Shown piece by piece: positions 43,648-52,349 of a stretch of 64,000 nucleotides of DNA. The notes beneath the pieces were generated by a model. That model was not told the DNA's origin, did no database searches, and saw nothing but the letters and a program-made list of their open reading frames with translations. Position numbers and translations under genes: made by a program. Position 1 is the stretch's first letter, and every line of letters starts with the position of its first letter. The stretch is taken from NCBI GenBank assembly GCA_964515335.1, contig CAZETS010000019.1, forward strand, positions 9,950 through 73,949, given 5' to 3'. Source of the DNA: TMED88 sp964515335 (GTDB lineage: Bacteria > Myxococcota_A > UBA9160 > UBA4427).

Positions 43648-44517
43648 ATGTCGTCCGATCGCACGCCGCCCCCCCTGTCCACCTGGCAACCCCTCCTCGA
43701 CCTCTCGCTGGCCGAGGACGTCGGGCCGGGCGACGTCACCACGAACCTCGTGATCGGCCCCGACGCCAAGGGGCGGGCCCGCCTGGAAGCGCGCCAGGAC
43801 CTGACGGTTTGCGGTCTGTTCGTCGTCGGCGAGGTATTCCGGCGCGTCGACCCCGCACTCGCCATTCACGGACGGCGCGGCGAGGGCGAGTCCGTTTCGG
43901 CCGGCGAACCCCTCGCCTTCGTCGAGGGCCCCACGCGCGGCATCCTCACCGCCGAGCGCACCGCGTTGAACTTCCTCGGGCGCCTCTCGGGCATCGCGAC
44001 CCTCACACGCCGCTACGTGGACGCGGTCGCCGGCAGCGGCTGTCAGATCGTCGACACGCGCAAGACGCTGCCCGGCTGGCGGGCGCTCGACAAGTTCGCC
44101 GTGCTCGCCGGCGGCGGCGTCAACCACCGCTTCGCCCTCTACGATGGCATCCTGCTGAAGGACAACCACATTGCCGCCTCGGGCGGTGTCGGGGCGGCCG
44201 TCGAGCAGGCGCTGGCCGCCGCCCCCGCCGGCCTGCGGGTGCAGGTCGAGGTCGAGTCGCTCGCCGATGCCGAGACCGCCTGTGCGGCCGGCGCGGACTT
44301 CCTGCTGCTCGACAATCGCACCCCCGACGAGGTGCGCGAGATCGTCCTCCGGCTCGGCGAGCGAGCGCTTCTCGAGGCCTCCGGCGGAATCACCCTCGAC
44401 AACGTACGCGCCTTCGCGGAAGCGGGCGTACACCGCGTCTCGATCGGCGCGCTGACCCACTCGGCGGGGGCCGTCGACGTGGCACTCGAGGTCGAGGACG
44501 GGCCCGGAGCGCGCTGA
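43648..44517 (+). CDS. nadC: NadC, nicotinate-nucleotide pyrophosphorylase
   Basis: The 289-residue quinolinate phosphoribosyltransferase converts quinolinate and PRPP to nicotinate mononucleotide in de novo NAD synthesis. Motifs are LAEDVGPGDVTTNLV, AERTALNFLGRLSGIATLT, the IVDTRKTLPGWRALDKFAVL block with the catalytic Lys, HRFALYDGILLKDNHIAA and LLLDNRTPDEVREIV, then EASGGITLDNVRAFAEAGV. The length is normal. It is followed by birA and coaX, a common cofactor-gene string. Confidence 0.95.
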   Translation: MSSDRTPPPLSTWQPLLDLSLAEDVGPGDVTTNLVIGPDAKGRARLEARQDLTVCGLFVVGEVFRRVDPALAIHGRRGEGESVSAGEPLAFVEGPTRGILTAERTALNFLGRLSGIATLTRRYVDAVAGSGCQIVDTRKTLPGWRALDKFAVLAGGGVNHRFALYDGILLKDNHIAASGGVGAAVEQALAAAPAGLRVQVEVESLADAETACAAGADFLLLDNRTPDEVREIVLRLGERALLEASGGITLDNVRAFAEAGVHRVSIGALTHSAGAVDVALEVEDGPGAR

Positions 44518-44561
44518 GATCGGGCCGCGGGCACGTGCATCACGACCGAGGAGTGATCGGG

Positions 44562-45581
44562 ATGGGCTCTAAGGACGGAGCAGCGCAGGTGCTGTCGGCG
44601 CTGCACGAGGCCGGAGACCGCCCCTGCTCGGGCGCAGACCTGTCGAGCGCGCTCGGCGTGTCGCGCGCGCAGGTCTGGAAGCACGTCGGCGTGCTGCGCG
44701 AGCGCGGGTACGCGATCGAGGGCACGCCGGGCGGTGGCTACCGGCTCGCCGCCGTGCCCGATCGACTGTTCGCCGAGGAGCTGACGCGCGGCCTCGGCAG
44801 CACCTGGCTGGGCCGCGAGATCCACTACTTCGAAGAGATCGACTCGACCAATCGCGTCGCCATCGAGCTGGCGCTGGGCGGGGCGGCCCATGGCGTCGCG
44901 GTGGTCGCCGAGTCGCAGACCGCGGGCCGCGGCCGCCTGGGCCGCAGCTTCTTCTCGCCGCCGGCCACCAATCTGTACACGTCGATCGTGCTGCGCCCTC
45001 GCCTCGACACCGCCGCCACCCCGACGCTGCTGCTCGCGGCCGGCCTGGCCGTCGCCGAGACCGTCGCGGCCACACTAGGAGGCTCCGGCGACGTCGAGAT
45101 CAAGTGGCCGAACGACGTGCTGCTCGGCGGCCTGAAGACATCGGGCATCCTGATGGAGCTCGGCACCGAGGAGGCCCGCGTCGCCCACGCGGTGCTCGGC
45201 ATCGGGGTGAACCTGAACGTCGACCCGACGACGTTTCCCGAAGAGTTTCGCGAGCGGGCCACCAGCCTGGCCGGCCACTCGGGCATGCCGATCGATCGCA
45301 TCGCCTTCACGCAGCGCCTGTTCGAGACGCTGGAGACGGTGCTGGACGCCCATGCGTCGGCCGGCCTGCCCGGCCTACGCTCCCGCTTCGACGCGTTCTT
45401 CCGGATGGTGGGCCGCTCGGTCAGCGTCCACCAGATCGGAGGCAGCGTACTGGAGGGGCGCGTGCTCGGGCTCGCCGAATCCGGCGCCCTCCGCATCCAA
45501 CCGCCGGAGGGCGATCCCGTGACCGTGCTGGCCGGAGACGTGAGCCTCCGCGCCGACGCAGATGAGCCCACCCCCTCGTGA
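44562..45581 (+). CDS. birA: BirA, biotin--[acetyl-CoA-carboxylase] ligase with regulatory HTH
   Basis: The 339-residue bifunctional type has an N-terminal winged helix (LSSALGVSRAQVWKHVGVLR) and so may also act as a repressor of biotin genes. The ligase core shows EEIDSTNRVAIELA, ESQTAGRGRLGRSFFSPPAT, DVEIKWPNDVLLGGLKTSGI and AVLGIGVNLNVDP. An SH3-like C-terminal domain follows. I chose the ATG at 44562, with GAGGAG at 8 bases. The stop overlaps a GTG in a GTGA pattern that is the first copy of a duplicated coaX-start sequence. Confidence 0.94.
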   Translation: MGSKDGAAQVLSALHEAGDRPCSGADLSSALGVSRAQVWKHVGVLRERGYAIEGTPGGGYRLAAVPDRLFAEELTRGLGSTWLGREIHYFEEIDSTNRVAIELALGGAAHGVAVVAESQTAGRGRLGRSFFSPPATNLYTSIVLRPRLDTAATPTLLLAAGLAVAETVAATLGGSGDVEIKWPNDVLLGGLKTSGILMELGTEEARVAHAVLGIGVNLNVDPTTFPEEFRERATSLAGHSGMPIDRIAFTQRLFETLETVLDAHASAGLPGLRSRFDAFFRMVGRSVSVHQIGGSVLEGRVLGLAESGALRIQPPEGDPVTVLAGDVSLRADADEPTPS

Positions 45582-45770
45582 GCGAACCTACCCTCTACGC
45601 TCCTCCTCAGGAGAAACCNNNNNNNNNNNNNNNNNNNNNNNNNNNNNNNNNNNNNNNNNNNNNNNNNNNNNNNNNNNNNNNNNNNNNNNNNNNNNNNNNN
45701 NNNNNNNNNNNNNNNNNNACCCTCTACGCTCCTCCTCAGGAGAAACCGGCCTCGTGAGCGAACCTACCCT
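45575..45770. repeat. Direct repeat joining the birA stop and the coaX start, across the gap
   Basis: CTCGTGAGCGAACCTACCCT occurs at 45575-45594 (containing the birA TGA) and again at 45751-45770 (containing the coaX GTG). The 29-base sequence directly left of the N-run (45590-45618) is identical to that directly right of it (45719-45747). The data fit a 47-base tandem unit, either two copies with the contigs overlapping or more copies hidden in the gap. Confidence 0.8.
45619..45718. other. Assembly gap of exactly 100 N
   Basis: The round size indicates a scaffolding gap of unknown true length, not measured sequence. Because both edges carry the same 29 bases, the real gap may be zero or negative, or may hide further copies of a short tandem repeat. 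Any open frame running through it is artificial. Confidence 0.97.
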
Positions 45771-46542
45771 ACTCGTCGTCGACATCGGCAACTCGAACGT
45801 GTCGCTCGGCATCTTCGACTACGACGACGGCGCTGGCCGGCTGACCAACCACTGGCGCGTCTCGACCCATCGCGAGCAGACCTCGGACGAACTCGGCATC
45901 TCGCTGAACGCGCTCTTCGACCAGGAGGGTCGCAAGACCGACGAGATCACGGACGTGATCGTGTCGAGCGTCGTCCCCCCGACCCTGCCGATCTGGGAGC
46001 GCGTCAGCGCCAAGCTCTTCGGCAAGAGCCCGCACATCGTCGGCCCCGGCGTGCGGACCGGCATGCCGGTCCGCTACGACAACCCTCACGAGGTGGGCGC
46101 GGATCGCATCGTCAACGCCGTGGCCGCCTTCGAGATGTACGGCGGCCCGATCATCGCCGTGGACTTCGGCACCGCCACCACCTTCGATTGCATATCGAAA
46201 CAGGGCGAGTACATGGGCGGCGTGATCTGCCCGGGCGTGCACATCTCGATGGAGGCGCTGTTCGAGCGCGCCTCGAAGCTGCATCGCGTCGAAATCGCCC
46301 GCCCCAGGTCGGTGATCGGCAAGACGACCACGGGCGCGCTGCAGTCGGGGCTCCTGTACGGCTACGCGGGGCTCGTCGATGCGATGGTCGACCGCATCCG
46401 CCCCGAGCTCGGCAAGGAGGCGCGGGTGATCGCAACCGGCGGGCTCGCCCGGCGGATCGCCGAGGAGAGCCGGGTGATCGAGGAGGTCGTCCCCTTCCTG
46501 ACGCTCGAGGGGCTGCGGATCCTCTTCGAGAAGAACCGCTAG
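45754..46542 (+). CDS. coaX: CoaX, type III pantothenate kinase
   Basis: The 262-residue ASKHA-fold kinase performs the first committed step of CoA synthesis. Motifs are LLVVDIGNSNVSLGIFD, SVVPPTLPIWERV, YDNPHEVGADRIVNAVAAF, IIAVDFGTATTFDCIS and IGKTTTGALQSGLLYGYAGL. I place the start at the GTG at 45754 (VSEPTLLVV); an AGGAG lies 11 bases upstream. A frame reaching 45562 runs through the N gap and is not real. It follows birA as in many bacteria. Confidence 0.94.
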   Translation: MSEPTLLVVDIGNSNVSLGIFDYDDGAGRLTNHWRVSTHREQTSDELGISLNALFDQEGRKTDEITDVIVSSVVPPTLPIWERVSAKLFGKSPHIVGPGVRTGMPVRYDNPHEVGADRIVNAVAAFEMYGGPIIAVDFGTATTFDCISKQGEYMGGVICPGVHISMEALFERASKLHRVEIARPRSVIGKTTTGALQSGLLYGYAGLVDAMVDRIRPELGKEARVIATGGLARRIAEESRVIEEVVPFLTLEGLRILFEKNR

Positions 46543-46547
46543 ACGCA

Positions 46548-46572
46548 CGTGTGCGGGGTGGCCCCGCATGTG
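46548..46572. terminator. Hairpin directly after coaX
   Basis: TGCGGGG (46552-46558) pairs with CCCCGCA (46562-46568) over a TGG loop, and the stem can extend by wobble pairs to CG/TG on both sides. It starts about ten bases after the coaX stop. No T-run follows, so it is a likely but unproven terminator. Confidence 0.5.
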
Positions 46573-46733
46573 CCCGGAATCGCAGCGAAAGACCACCGCG
46601 CGCCGAGTAAAGTTCGGCCCACGGCCCGCCGATCCGCAGAGTCGAGCCGCCGCCCGCGCGGCCACCGCCGCGAACGTCGCGCGCCCGGGCCCGGGGGCGC
46701 CGCGCCGACCGCGGCGGAGACCGGAGAGTCGCC

Positions 46734-47807
46734 TTGGAAAAAGCTGCCGCCCGATCGCGCATCCGCCTCACCCTGTCGCCGCAGGCGGAGAAGTACGCCC
46801 GGCGCGACGCGCCCGTCGGCGTCCGCAGGATGGCGGCGCGCGGCGCCCTGCCCCTCGAGCCGATCGAGCTCGCCACGGTGCTCTTCGCCCTCGCCCACGA
46901 CCCCGACGCCGAGGTCAAGGACACGGCGCGCCGGAGCCTCGACGCACTGCCCGAGCACGTGCTCTCGGTCGTGGTGTCGGGCCCCGCGCACCCCGCCATC
47001 CTCTCGCACCTCGCCCACACCCACTGCGAGAGCGAGCCGATCTGTCAGGCCCTCGCCCTGAACGCCGAAACCGACGACGCCACCGTCGCCTACCTGGCCA
47101 CGCTGCCGATTCGCACGGTCGTCGACATCGTCAGCAACAACCAGGAGCGGATGCTCCGCTACGACGGCATCGTCGAGGCCCTCGGCCAGAATCCGCTGAC
47201 CGGCCGGGCCACCATCGATCGCATCCTCAAGTTCCTCGGCGTCTCGCCGCGCGAGGAGGCCGACGACGAATTCGACGACACCGACCTCTCCGAGGAGACC
47301 GCCGAAAAGGCGGTCCTCGCGATGCTCGGCACCAACTCCGGGGAGGTTGCCAAGCTGCTGGCTTCGGAGGACGATCTGGACGACGAGGACGTCCAGGGCA
47401 ACCTCTTCGCCGCGATCCAGAACATGACGGTGATGCAGAAGATCAAGCTGGCCCGCGTCGGGGGCAAGGAGGCCCGCTCTCTGCTCATCAAGGATCGCAA
47501 CAAGGTGGTGGCGACCTCCGTGCTCGCAAGCCCGAAGATCACCGACACCGAGATCGTCTCGATCTCACAGTCGCGCGCGGTGAGCGACGAGATCCTGAGG
47601 CTGATCGGCGCCAACAAGGAGTGGACGCGGAACTACAGCATCAAGCTCGCGCTCACCCAGAACCCGAAGACGCCTCAACCCCAGGCCATCAAGTTCCTGA
47701 ACTACCTTCAGGACCGCGACCTGAAGGCGCTGATGAAGAGCAAGGACGTCCCGTCCGTGATCTCCACCCACGCTCGCCGCATCCTCACGAAGAAAGGCAA
47801 GCTCTGA
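46734..47807 (+). CDS. Alpha-helical (HEAT/DUF2336-like) protein of unknown function
   Basis: The 357-residue, entirely soluble protein is predicted from composition to be nearly all helical. Recurring helical-hairpin patterns (PLEPIELATVLFALAHDPDA, EVKDTARRSLDALPEHVLSV, DEILRLIGANKEWTRNYSIK, LALTQNPKTPQ) resemble HEAT-type or DUF2336-type solenoids. An acidic linker lies in the middle (EEADDEFDDTDLSEETAEK). I do not recognise the family with certainty. Its stop overlaps the GTPase start (TGATG), so the two are coupled, which suggests an effector or scaffold for that GTPase. Confidence 0.75.
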   Translation: MEKAAARSRIRLTLSPQAEKYARRDAPVGVRRMAARGALPLEPIELATVLFALAHDPDAEVKDTARRSLDALPEHVLSVVVSGPAHPAILSHLAHTHCESEPICQALALNAETDDATVAYLATLPIRTVVDIVSNNQERMLRYDGIVEALGQNPLTGRATIDRILKFLGVSPREEADDEFDDTDLSEETAEKAVLAMLGTNSGEVAKLLASEDDLDDEDVQGNLFAAIQNMTVMQKIKLARVGGKEARSLLIKDRNKVVATSVLASPKITDTEIVSISQSRAVSDEILRLIGANKEWTRNYSIKLALTQNPKTPQPQAIKFLNYLQDRDLKALMKSKDVPSVISTHARRILTKKGKL

Positions 47808-48772
47808 TGTCCACGGCCACGACTGCAAGCCCGGTCAAAGCGCGCATCATCTTCTGGGGCGCCGAGGGAGCCGGCAAGACGACCAGCGTGCACGCCATCC
47901 ACGGCAAGCTCAAGCCCGACCACCGGGGCGACCTGAGCAGCGTGCCGACACGCCTCGACCCGACCGTCACCTACGAGTCGTTCCCGATCCAGCTCGGCAG
48001 CATCGGCGGCTCGCCCACGCACCTCCACGTGATCGCCGTGCCGGGCGCGCCGGCGCTCGCGCAGACCCGCAAGCAGCTGCTCGACGAGGTCGACGGACTG
48101 GTGCTCGTGCTCGACTCGCAAACCGACCGCCTCGAGGACAACCTCGCCTCGGTGGCCGAGCTGCGCGAGAGCCTCGCCGCCTACGGACGCAGCCTCGAAG
48201 AGATCCCCGTCGTGGTGCTGTACAACAAGCGCGACCTCGGCGACCCGTTCACCATCGAGGAGCTGCACCGCAAGATCGACCTGGCCGACGCTGCGGTCTT
48301 CGAGACCGTCGCCACCGAAACCACCGGCGTCCTGCAGGCCCTCACCACGATCTCGAAGCGCGTCGTGCGCCTGCTCCGCGAGCGAGCCGAAGGCGCCGCG
48401 CCGGCGACCCTGCGCGAGACGCCGTCCGCCGCGAGCGAGCCGGTCAGCGAGCCGATCTCGGCGCGTGAAGCCATGGAGGCGGCGATCCTCGCCGAGGAGG
48501 CGGCGCCCGCCGGCGCCCCCTCGACCACCGCCGCCGTCCACTCCACGCAGCTCGCCCTCGACGACAGCTGGCCGGCCGTCGCCGACGACCTGAAGACCCA
48601 GGCGGGCGCGCGGATCGGCGCCGACCTCGAGGTCGTCTCCGTCGGCACGGCGTCACGCGAGGGACAGCGAGGCGTGCGCGTGCCGCTCGTGCTCGGCAAC
48701 GAGGCCGGCGAGACGGTCACGGTCGAGCTCAGCCTCTCCCTCGAGCCGCTCCTCGACGACGGATCCGCTTGA
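47807..48772 (+). CDS. MglA-like small GTPase with C-terminal extension, catalytic Gln replaced
   Basis: The 321-residue protein has a GTPase domain over residues about 10-195: P-loop GAEGAGKTT (18-26), G3 region VIAVPGAPALAQTRK (75-89), DGLVLVLDSQ and G4 NKRD (140-143). The G3 segment follows the MglA pattern VPGQ...SRK...DGVVFVADSQ, in which the usual Asp of DxxG is missing. Here the Gln needed for GTP hydrolysis in MglA is Ala81. A 125-residue Ala/Glu-rich extension follows, absent in MglA. No MglB-type Roadblock GAP is in the window. Role in polarity or motility is inferred. Confidence 0.82.
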   Translation: MSTATTASPVKARIIFWGAEGAGKTTSVHAIHGKLKPDHRGDLSSVPTRLDPTVTYESFPIQLGSIGGSPTHLHVIAVPGAPALAQTRKQLLDEVDGLVLVLDSQTDRLEDNLASVAELRESLAAYGRSLEEIPVVVLYNKRDLGDPFTIEELHRKIDLADAAVFETVATETTGVLQALTTISKRVVRLLRERAEGAAPATLRETPSAASEPVSEPISAREAMEAAILAEEAAPAGAPSTTAAVHSTQLALDDSWPAVADDLKTQAGARIGADLEVVSVGTASREGQRGVRVPLVLGNEAGETVTVELSLSLEPLLDDGSA

Positions 48773-48807
48773 GCCGACGCCGCATCGGGATGGTCCGGGA
48801 GCCGGGC

Positions 48808-49923
48808 CTACTCCCCGACCAGCGACGCGACGGGCTTGGACCGCAGACCGAGCGACTCGGCGACGCCCTCGCAGACGATCTCTCCGCGCCACACGTTCGC
48901 GCCGCGTGCCAGGGCCGGGTCCGCGCGCAATGCCCCGTCGACGCCGAGCTCGGCCATCTGCAGCACGTACGGCAACGTGCAGTTCGTGAGCGCGAACGTC
49001 GAGGTGCGCGGCACGGCGCCCGGCATGTTGGCCACGCCGTAGTGGACGACGTCGTGGACCAGGTAGGTGGGATCGGAATGCGTGGTGGGGTGGATGGTCT
49101 CGATGCAACCGCCCTGATCGACCGCCACGTCGACGATCACCGAGCCCGCTTCCATGCGCTCGACGATCGCCTCGCTCACGAGACACGGAGCCCGGCGCCC
49201 GTGCAGGTAGACGGCGCCGACCACGAGGTCGCTCGTCACCACCGAGCGCTCGATGTTGGCGGGGTTGGAGTAGAGGGTATTGAGCTCGCCGCCAAAGATG
49301 TCGTACACGTAGGTGAGCCGCTTGAGATCGAGGTCGAGCACGTCGACCTCGGCGCCGAGGGCGTGCGCGACCCGCACGGCGTTGATCCCCACGATGCCGG
49401 CGCCGAGCACGGTGACGCGCCCGCGAATCACACCGGGCACGCCCCCGAGCAGCAGCCCCTTGCCGCCGCGATCCTTCTGCAGCAGCGTCGCGCCGATCTG
49501 GGAGGCGAGCCGCCCCGCCACCTCGCTCATCGGGGCCAGGATCGGAAACGCCCCGTCCTGCCCCTGCACGGTCTCGTAGGCGACCGCGCGGACGCCGGCC
49601 TCCTGGAGCCGATTGGTCAGCTCCGGCGCCGCCGCCAGGTGCAGATACGTGAACAGCGACTGTTCGGGGCCCAGGTAGCCGCACTCCGTCGGGTTCGGCT
49701 CCTTCACCTTCACGACGAGATCGGGCGCGCTCCAGGCCTCTTCGGTGGGCACGATGCGCGCCCCCTTCGCCTCGTACTCCGCGTCGGAGAAGCCGCTGCC
49801 GGCCCCGGCCCCCTTTTCGACCAGCACTTCGTGCCCCGCCCCGACGAGTGCGCCGGCGCCGTCGGGCACGAGCCCCACCCGGTACTCGCGATCCTTCGTC
49901 TCGCGCGGAACACCGATACGCAT
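48808..49923 (-). CDS. ald: Ald, alanine dehydrogenase
   Basis: The 371-residue NAD-dependent enzyme interconverts L-alanine and pyruvate plus ammonia. Motifs are MRIGVPRETKDREYRVGLVP, the catalytic Lys region VKVKEPNPTE, His in YLHLAAAPELTNRL, the Rossmann glycines VTVLGAGIVGINAVRVAHAL and the DVAVDQGGCIETIHPTTHSD block. The length matches the family. The next minus-strand gene upstream is ATP sulfurylase, 14 bases away, so cotranscription is likely although the pathways differ. Confidence 0.95.
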   Translation of the reverse strand: MRIGVPRETKDREYRVGLVPDGAGALVGAGHEVLVEKGAGAGSGFSDAEYEAKGARIVPTEEAWSAPDLVVKVKEPNPTECGYLGPEQSLFTYLHLAAAPELTNRLQEAGVRAVAYETVQGQDGAFPILAPMSEVAGRLASQIGATLLQKDRGGKGLLLGGVPGVIRGRVTVLGAGIVGINAVRVAHALGAEVDVLDLDLKRLTYVYDIFGGELNTLYSNPANIERSVVTSDLVVGAVYLHGRRAPCLVSEAIVERMEAGSVIVDVAVDQGGCIETIHPTTHSDPTYLVHDVVHYGVANMPGAVPRTSTFALTNCTLPYVLQMAELGVDGALRADPALARGANVWRGEIVCEGVAESLGLRSKPVASLVGE

Positions 49924-49937
49924 GCCCCTGCCCTCCC

Positions 49938-51203
49938 TCAGCCCTGATAGGCCTGAATCAGAATGTCTGCGGTCTCGGGACGCATGATGCGCTCGTCCGG
50001 CCGCTCGCCTGCCTTGAGTTGCTCGCGCACCTTGGTGCCGCTGATCGAGAACGGCTTCTCGTCGGAATGCCTCTCGGTCAGGTCGACGCGGCCGAGGCTC
50101 TCGTAGTAGGCCGCGAAGCCGATCTTGCAGGGCTGGATGCGAAGATCGCCGGCGAGCTTGTCGAAGATCTCGTGGGCGTCGAAGTCGCCCCAGATCGGGG
50201 ATCCGTCCTCGTAGGGCGCGTCGGCGTGCTTGCGACCGATCACGATGTCGCTGAAGCCGTAGTTCTGGCGGTAGATGCCGTGCATCACCGCCTCCTTGGG
50301 CCCGCCATAGAACATCTTGATGTCGAGGCCGATCAGCTCGAAGACCTCCGAGATGTCGTAGCCGGCCCGCTCCCAGATCCCCGCGTCCTTGTCCCCCTGC
50401 CCCAGCAGCCTGTCGTCGTGCAGGACGCGATAGCAGCGCATGCGCATGGCGGCCGGAACGTCATCGCCCTTCAGCTCGCCGACGAGCGGATTCAGCACGG
50501 CGCCGGTGAAGTGCCCCTGCGCGGTGAGCAGCTCGACGCCCGACACCAGCGCGTACTCGTGGGCGCGGTGCAGCGGGTTGCGGGTCTGGAACGCGAGCGC
50601 CCGCTCCCACTTGCGGTCGCGGATCAGCGCACGCACCAGGCGCGGCGACAGCATGTACTCACCGTACTCGGAATTGACCGGCTGGGGCAGCGCGCGGATG
50701 CGGCCGCCGAAGAGCTTCGTGCGCGGGTCGTTCTCGACCATGCGGCCACCCGGGTGGTCGAGGCGGTCCGTTCCGTAGACGCTCTGCACGTAGTGGGCCT
50801 TGTCCCAGTCGAAGACCTCGATGTCCTCGACGATCGCGACCACCTCGCCGGATTCGTTTCGCACCGCCACCGCATCGCCCGCGGAGAGACCGGCGGCCTC
50901 CTCGTCCGTCAGGGGGAGCGACAGCGGGATCGTCCACGCGTAGCGGCGGCCGCCGCGCACGATCGACGCCTCCTCGAGCACCTGGCGCCACTCTTCGGCC
51001 TTCATCGGACCTTCGAGGGGCGACAGCGCGCCGTCGGACAGGCGGTAGACGGTGGACAGGTCGGCGGCGGTCACCACCACCGAAGCCAGGCCTTCAGCCT
51101 CGGCCAGGAAGGCGCTGCGCTCCTTGAGGGCAACCACGCGGTCGACGGGCTCGTCGAGACCGCCGTGGACCGGCACGAGATCGCGGGGGGCTTGCATGGA
51201 CAT
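49938..51203 (-). CDS. sat: Sat, ATP sulfurylase (homomeric type)
   Basis: The 421-residue sulfate adenylyltransferase makes adenylyl sulfate from sulfate and ATP. It shows the Sat-type signatures LAFQTRNPLHRAHEYAL, the MFYGGPKEAVMHGIYRQN stretch, DIVIGRKHADAP and the closing SISGTKVREQLKAGE. This is the single-chain form of sulfate reducers and fungi rather than CysDN. No APS reductase or APS kinase is in the window, so it cannot be said whether it serves assimilation or dissimilation. The M67 protease and Rrf2 regulator nearby suggest assimilation (inference). Confidence 0.94.
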   Translation of the reverse strand: MSMQAPRDLVPVHGGLDEPVDRVVALKERSAFLAEAEGLASVVVTAADLSTVYRLSDGALSPLEGPMKAEEWRQVLEEASIVRGGRRYAWTIPLSLPLTDEEAAGLSAGDAVAVRNESGEVVAIVEDIEVFDWDKAHYVQSVYGTDRLDHPGGRMVENDPRTKLFGGRIRALPQPVNSEYGEYMLSPRLVRALIRDRKWERALAFQTRNPLHRAHEYALVSGVELLTAQGHFTGAVLNPLVGELKGDDVPAAMRMRCYRVLHDDRLLGQGDKDAGIWERAGYDISEVFELIGLDIKMFYGGPKEAVMHGIYRQNYGFSDIVIGRKHADAPYEDGSPIWGDFDAHEIFDKLAGDLRIQPCKIGFAAYYESLGRVDLTERHSDEKPFSISGTKVREQLKAGERPDERIMRPETADILIQAYQG

Positions 51204-51290
51204 CCGTTTGATCCTCTTTTTCTGAGTGGTTGTTTCGGTGGGGGGGCCGCCTCGATCCCATCTGCAGTGGCCCCGATCGATCCGATCGCG

Positions 51291-52349
51291 CTACCAGACG
51301 GGAAACGCGGCCGATCCTTCCTCGAGCAGGATCCGGTCACCCGACCCGTCGATGCGACGGATGTACAGCTGATCGATGCCCGCTTCGTTCGAGATGTAGA
51401 CGACGTGCCGCCCGTCCGGAGACACGGCCGGCCAGCGCTCGTCGCGCACGCTTCGGCCGACGGCGGCGCGCCCCGAGCCGTCGGCCCGCATGCGGCGCAG
51501 CTGCCAGCCGTCCGAGGTCTGCGACGCGTACACGATGGACCGGCCGTCCGGCGTGAAGACCGGCTCGCGACCGCGGGCCAGCAGGTCCACCTCGGCCCCG
51601 AGCTGGGGCGCCTGGGCGACGATCGACGAGGCATCGCGGCGCCTGTTCGAGTTGTCGGCCTGCACGTAGATGATCTGCTCGCCGTCGGGCGACCAGTGCG
51701 GCGTCGACGGATAGATGCCGTCGACCAGCTTCTCGGCCACGCCGCCTCGCGGCGGGCGGACGTCGAGACCGGCTCGCTGCCGATCGCGGGACAGCTTCAA
51801 CCAGGTCACGAGCAACCGCCCGTCGGGCCCGTAGTCGCCCTCGAGGTGGTAGCTCGGCCCGTGGGTCAGCTTGAGGACCCGCTCGGATTCGGCGTCGTAC
51901 TCGTAGAGCTGCGAGCGCCCGCCATCGCGATGACTGCTGTTGAACAGCAGGCGCTTGCGATCGCGCGACCAGGCCAGCGGCCGCGCGTTGGGCGGCGCGG
52001 CAGGAAAAGGCTCGATCTCGAGGGTCCGTGGATTGAGGAGCACGATGCGGCCCGGGAACTCCCGCAGCCGCACGGCGGCCGACGAGCCGGCGGCGAGCCC
52101 GAGTTCACCGGCAAGCGACTCCAGCCGCGCGACGCCGATCCGCGAAGGACCGCGAAAGCCCCCGCCCGTCTCCATCTGCTCGATCGCATCCTGCCGCTTG
52201 CGGGCGCTCGACGCGTCCCAGTACACGATCGCGATCGGCGTATCGGAGATCTCGTCGAGCGGCAGACCCGGCCCCGCGCAACCGACCACCAACGACCCCG
52301 TCGCCAGCAGGGCAGCGACCCACGTCACCCGCCACGACCGCGCCTTCAT
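51291..52349 (-). CDS. TolB-like beta-propeller lipoprotein
   Basis: The 352-residue lipoprotein has signal peptide WRVTWVAALLATGSLVVGC with a lipobox VVGC. It then has a region of unknown fold and several PD40/WD40-like blades (LAWSRDRKRLLFNSS, HWSPDGEQIIYVQAD, PVFTPDGRSIVYASQ, PAVSPDGRHVVYISN), as in TolB. It is not TolB itself: the neighbours are not tol-pal, and the N-terminal domain differs. It overlaps the M67 gene by 4 bases, so the two form one unit. Function unknown. Confidence 0.82.
   Translation of the reverse strand: MKARSWRVTWVAALLATGSLVVGCAGPGLPLDEISDTPIAIVYWDASSARKRQDAIEQMETGGGFRGPSRIGVARLESLAGELGLAAGSSAAVRLREFPGRIVLLNPRTLEIEPFPAAPPNARPLAWSRDRKRLLFNSSHRDGGRSQLYEYDAESERVLKLTHGPSYHLEGDYGPDGRLLVTWLKLSRDRQRAGLDVRPPRGGVAEKLVDGIYPSTPHWSPDGEQIIYVQADNSNRRRDASSIVAQAPQLGAEVDLLARGREPVFTPDGRSIVYASQTSDGWQLRRMRADGSGRAAVGRSVRDERWPAVSPDGRHVVYISNEAGIDQLYIRRIDGSGDRILLEEGSAAFPVW

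Noticed and set aside
45562..46542. One protein running from the birA end through the N-run into coaX
   Set aside because: The frame only appears open because the gap is translated as unknown residues; CoaX has a good GTG start at 45754.
51291..52349. Annotation of the propeller lipoprotein as TolB
   Set aside because: It is a lipoprotein with a different N-terminal region and there are no tolQRA or pal neighbours.
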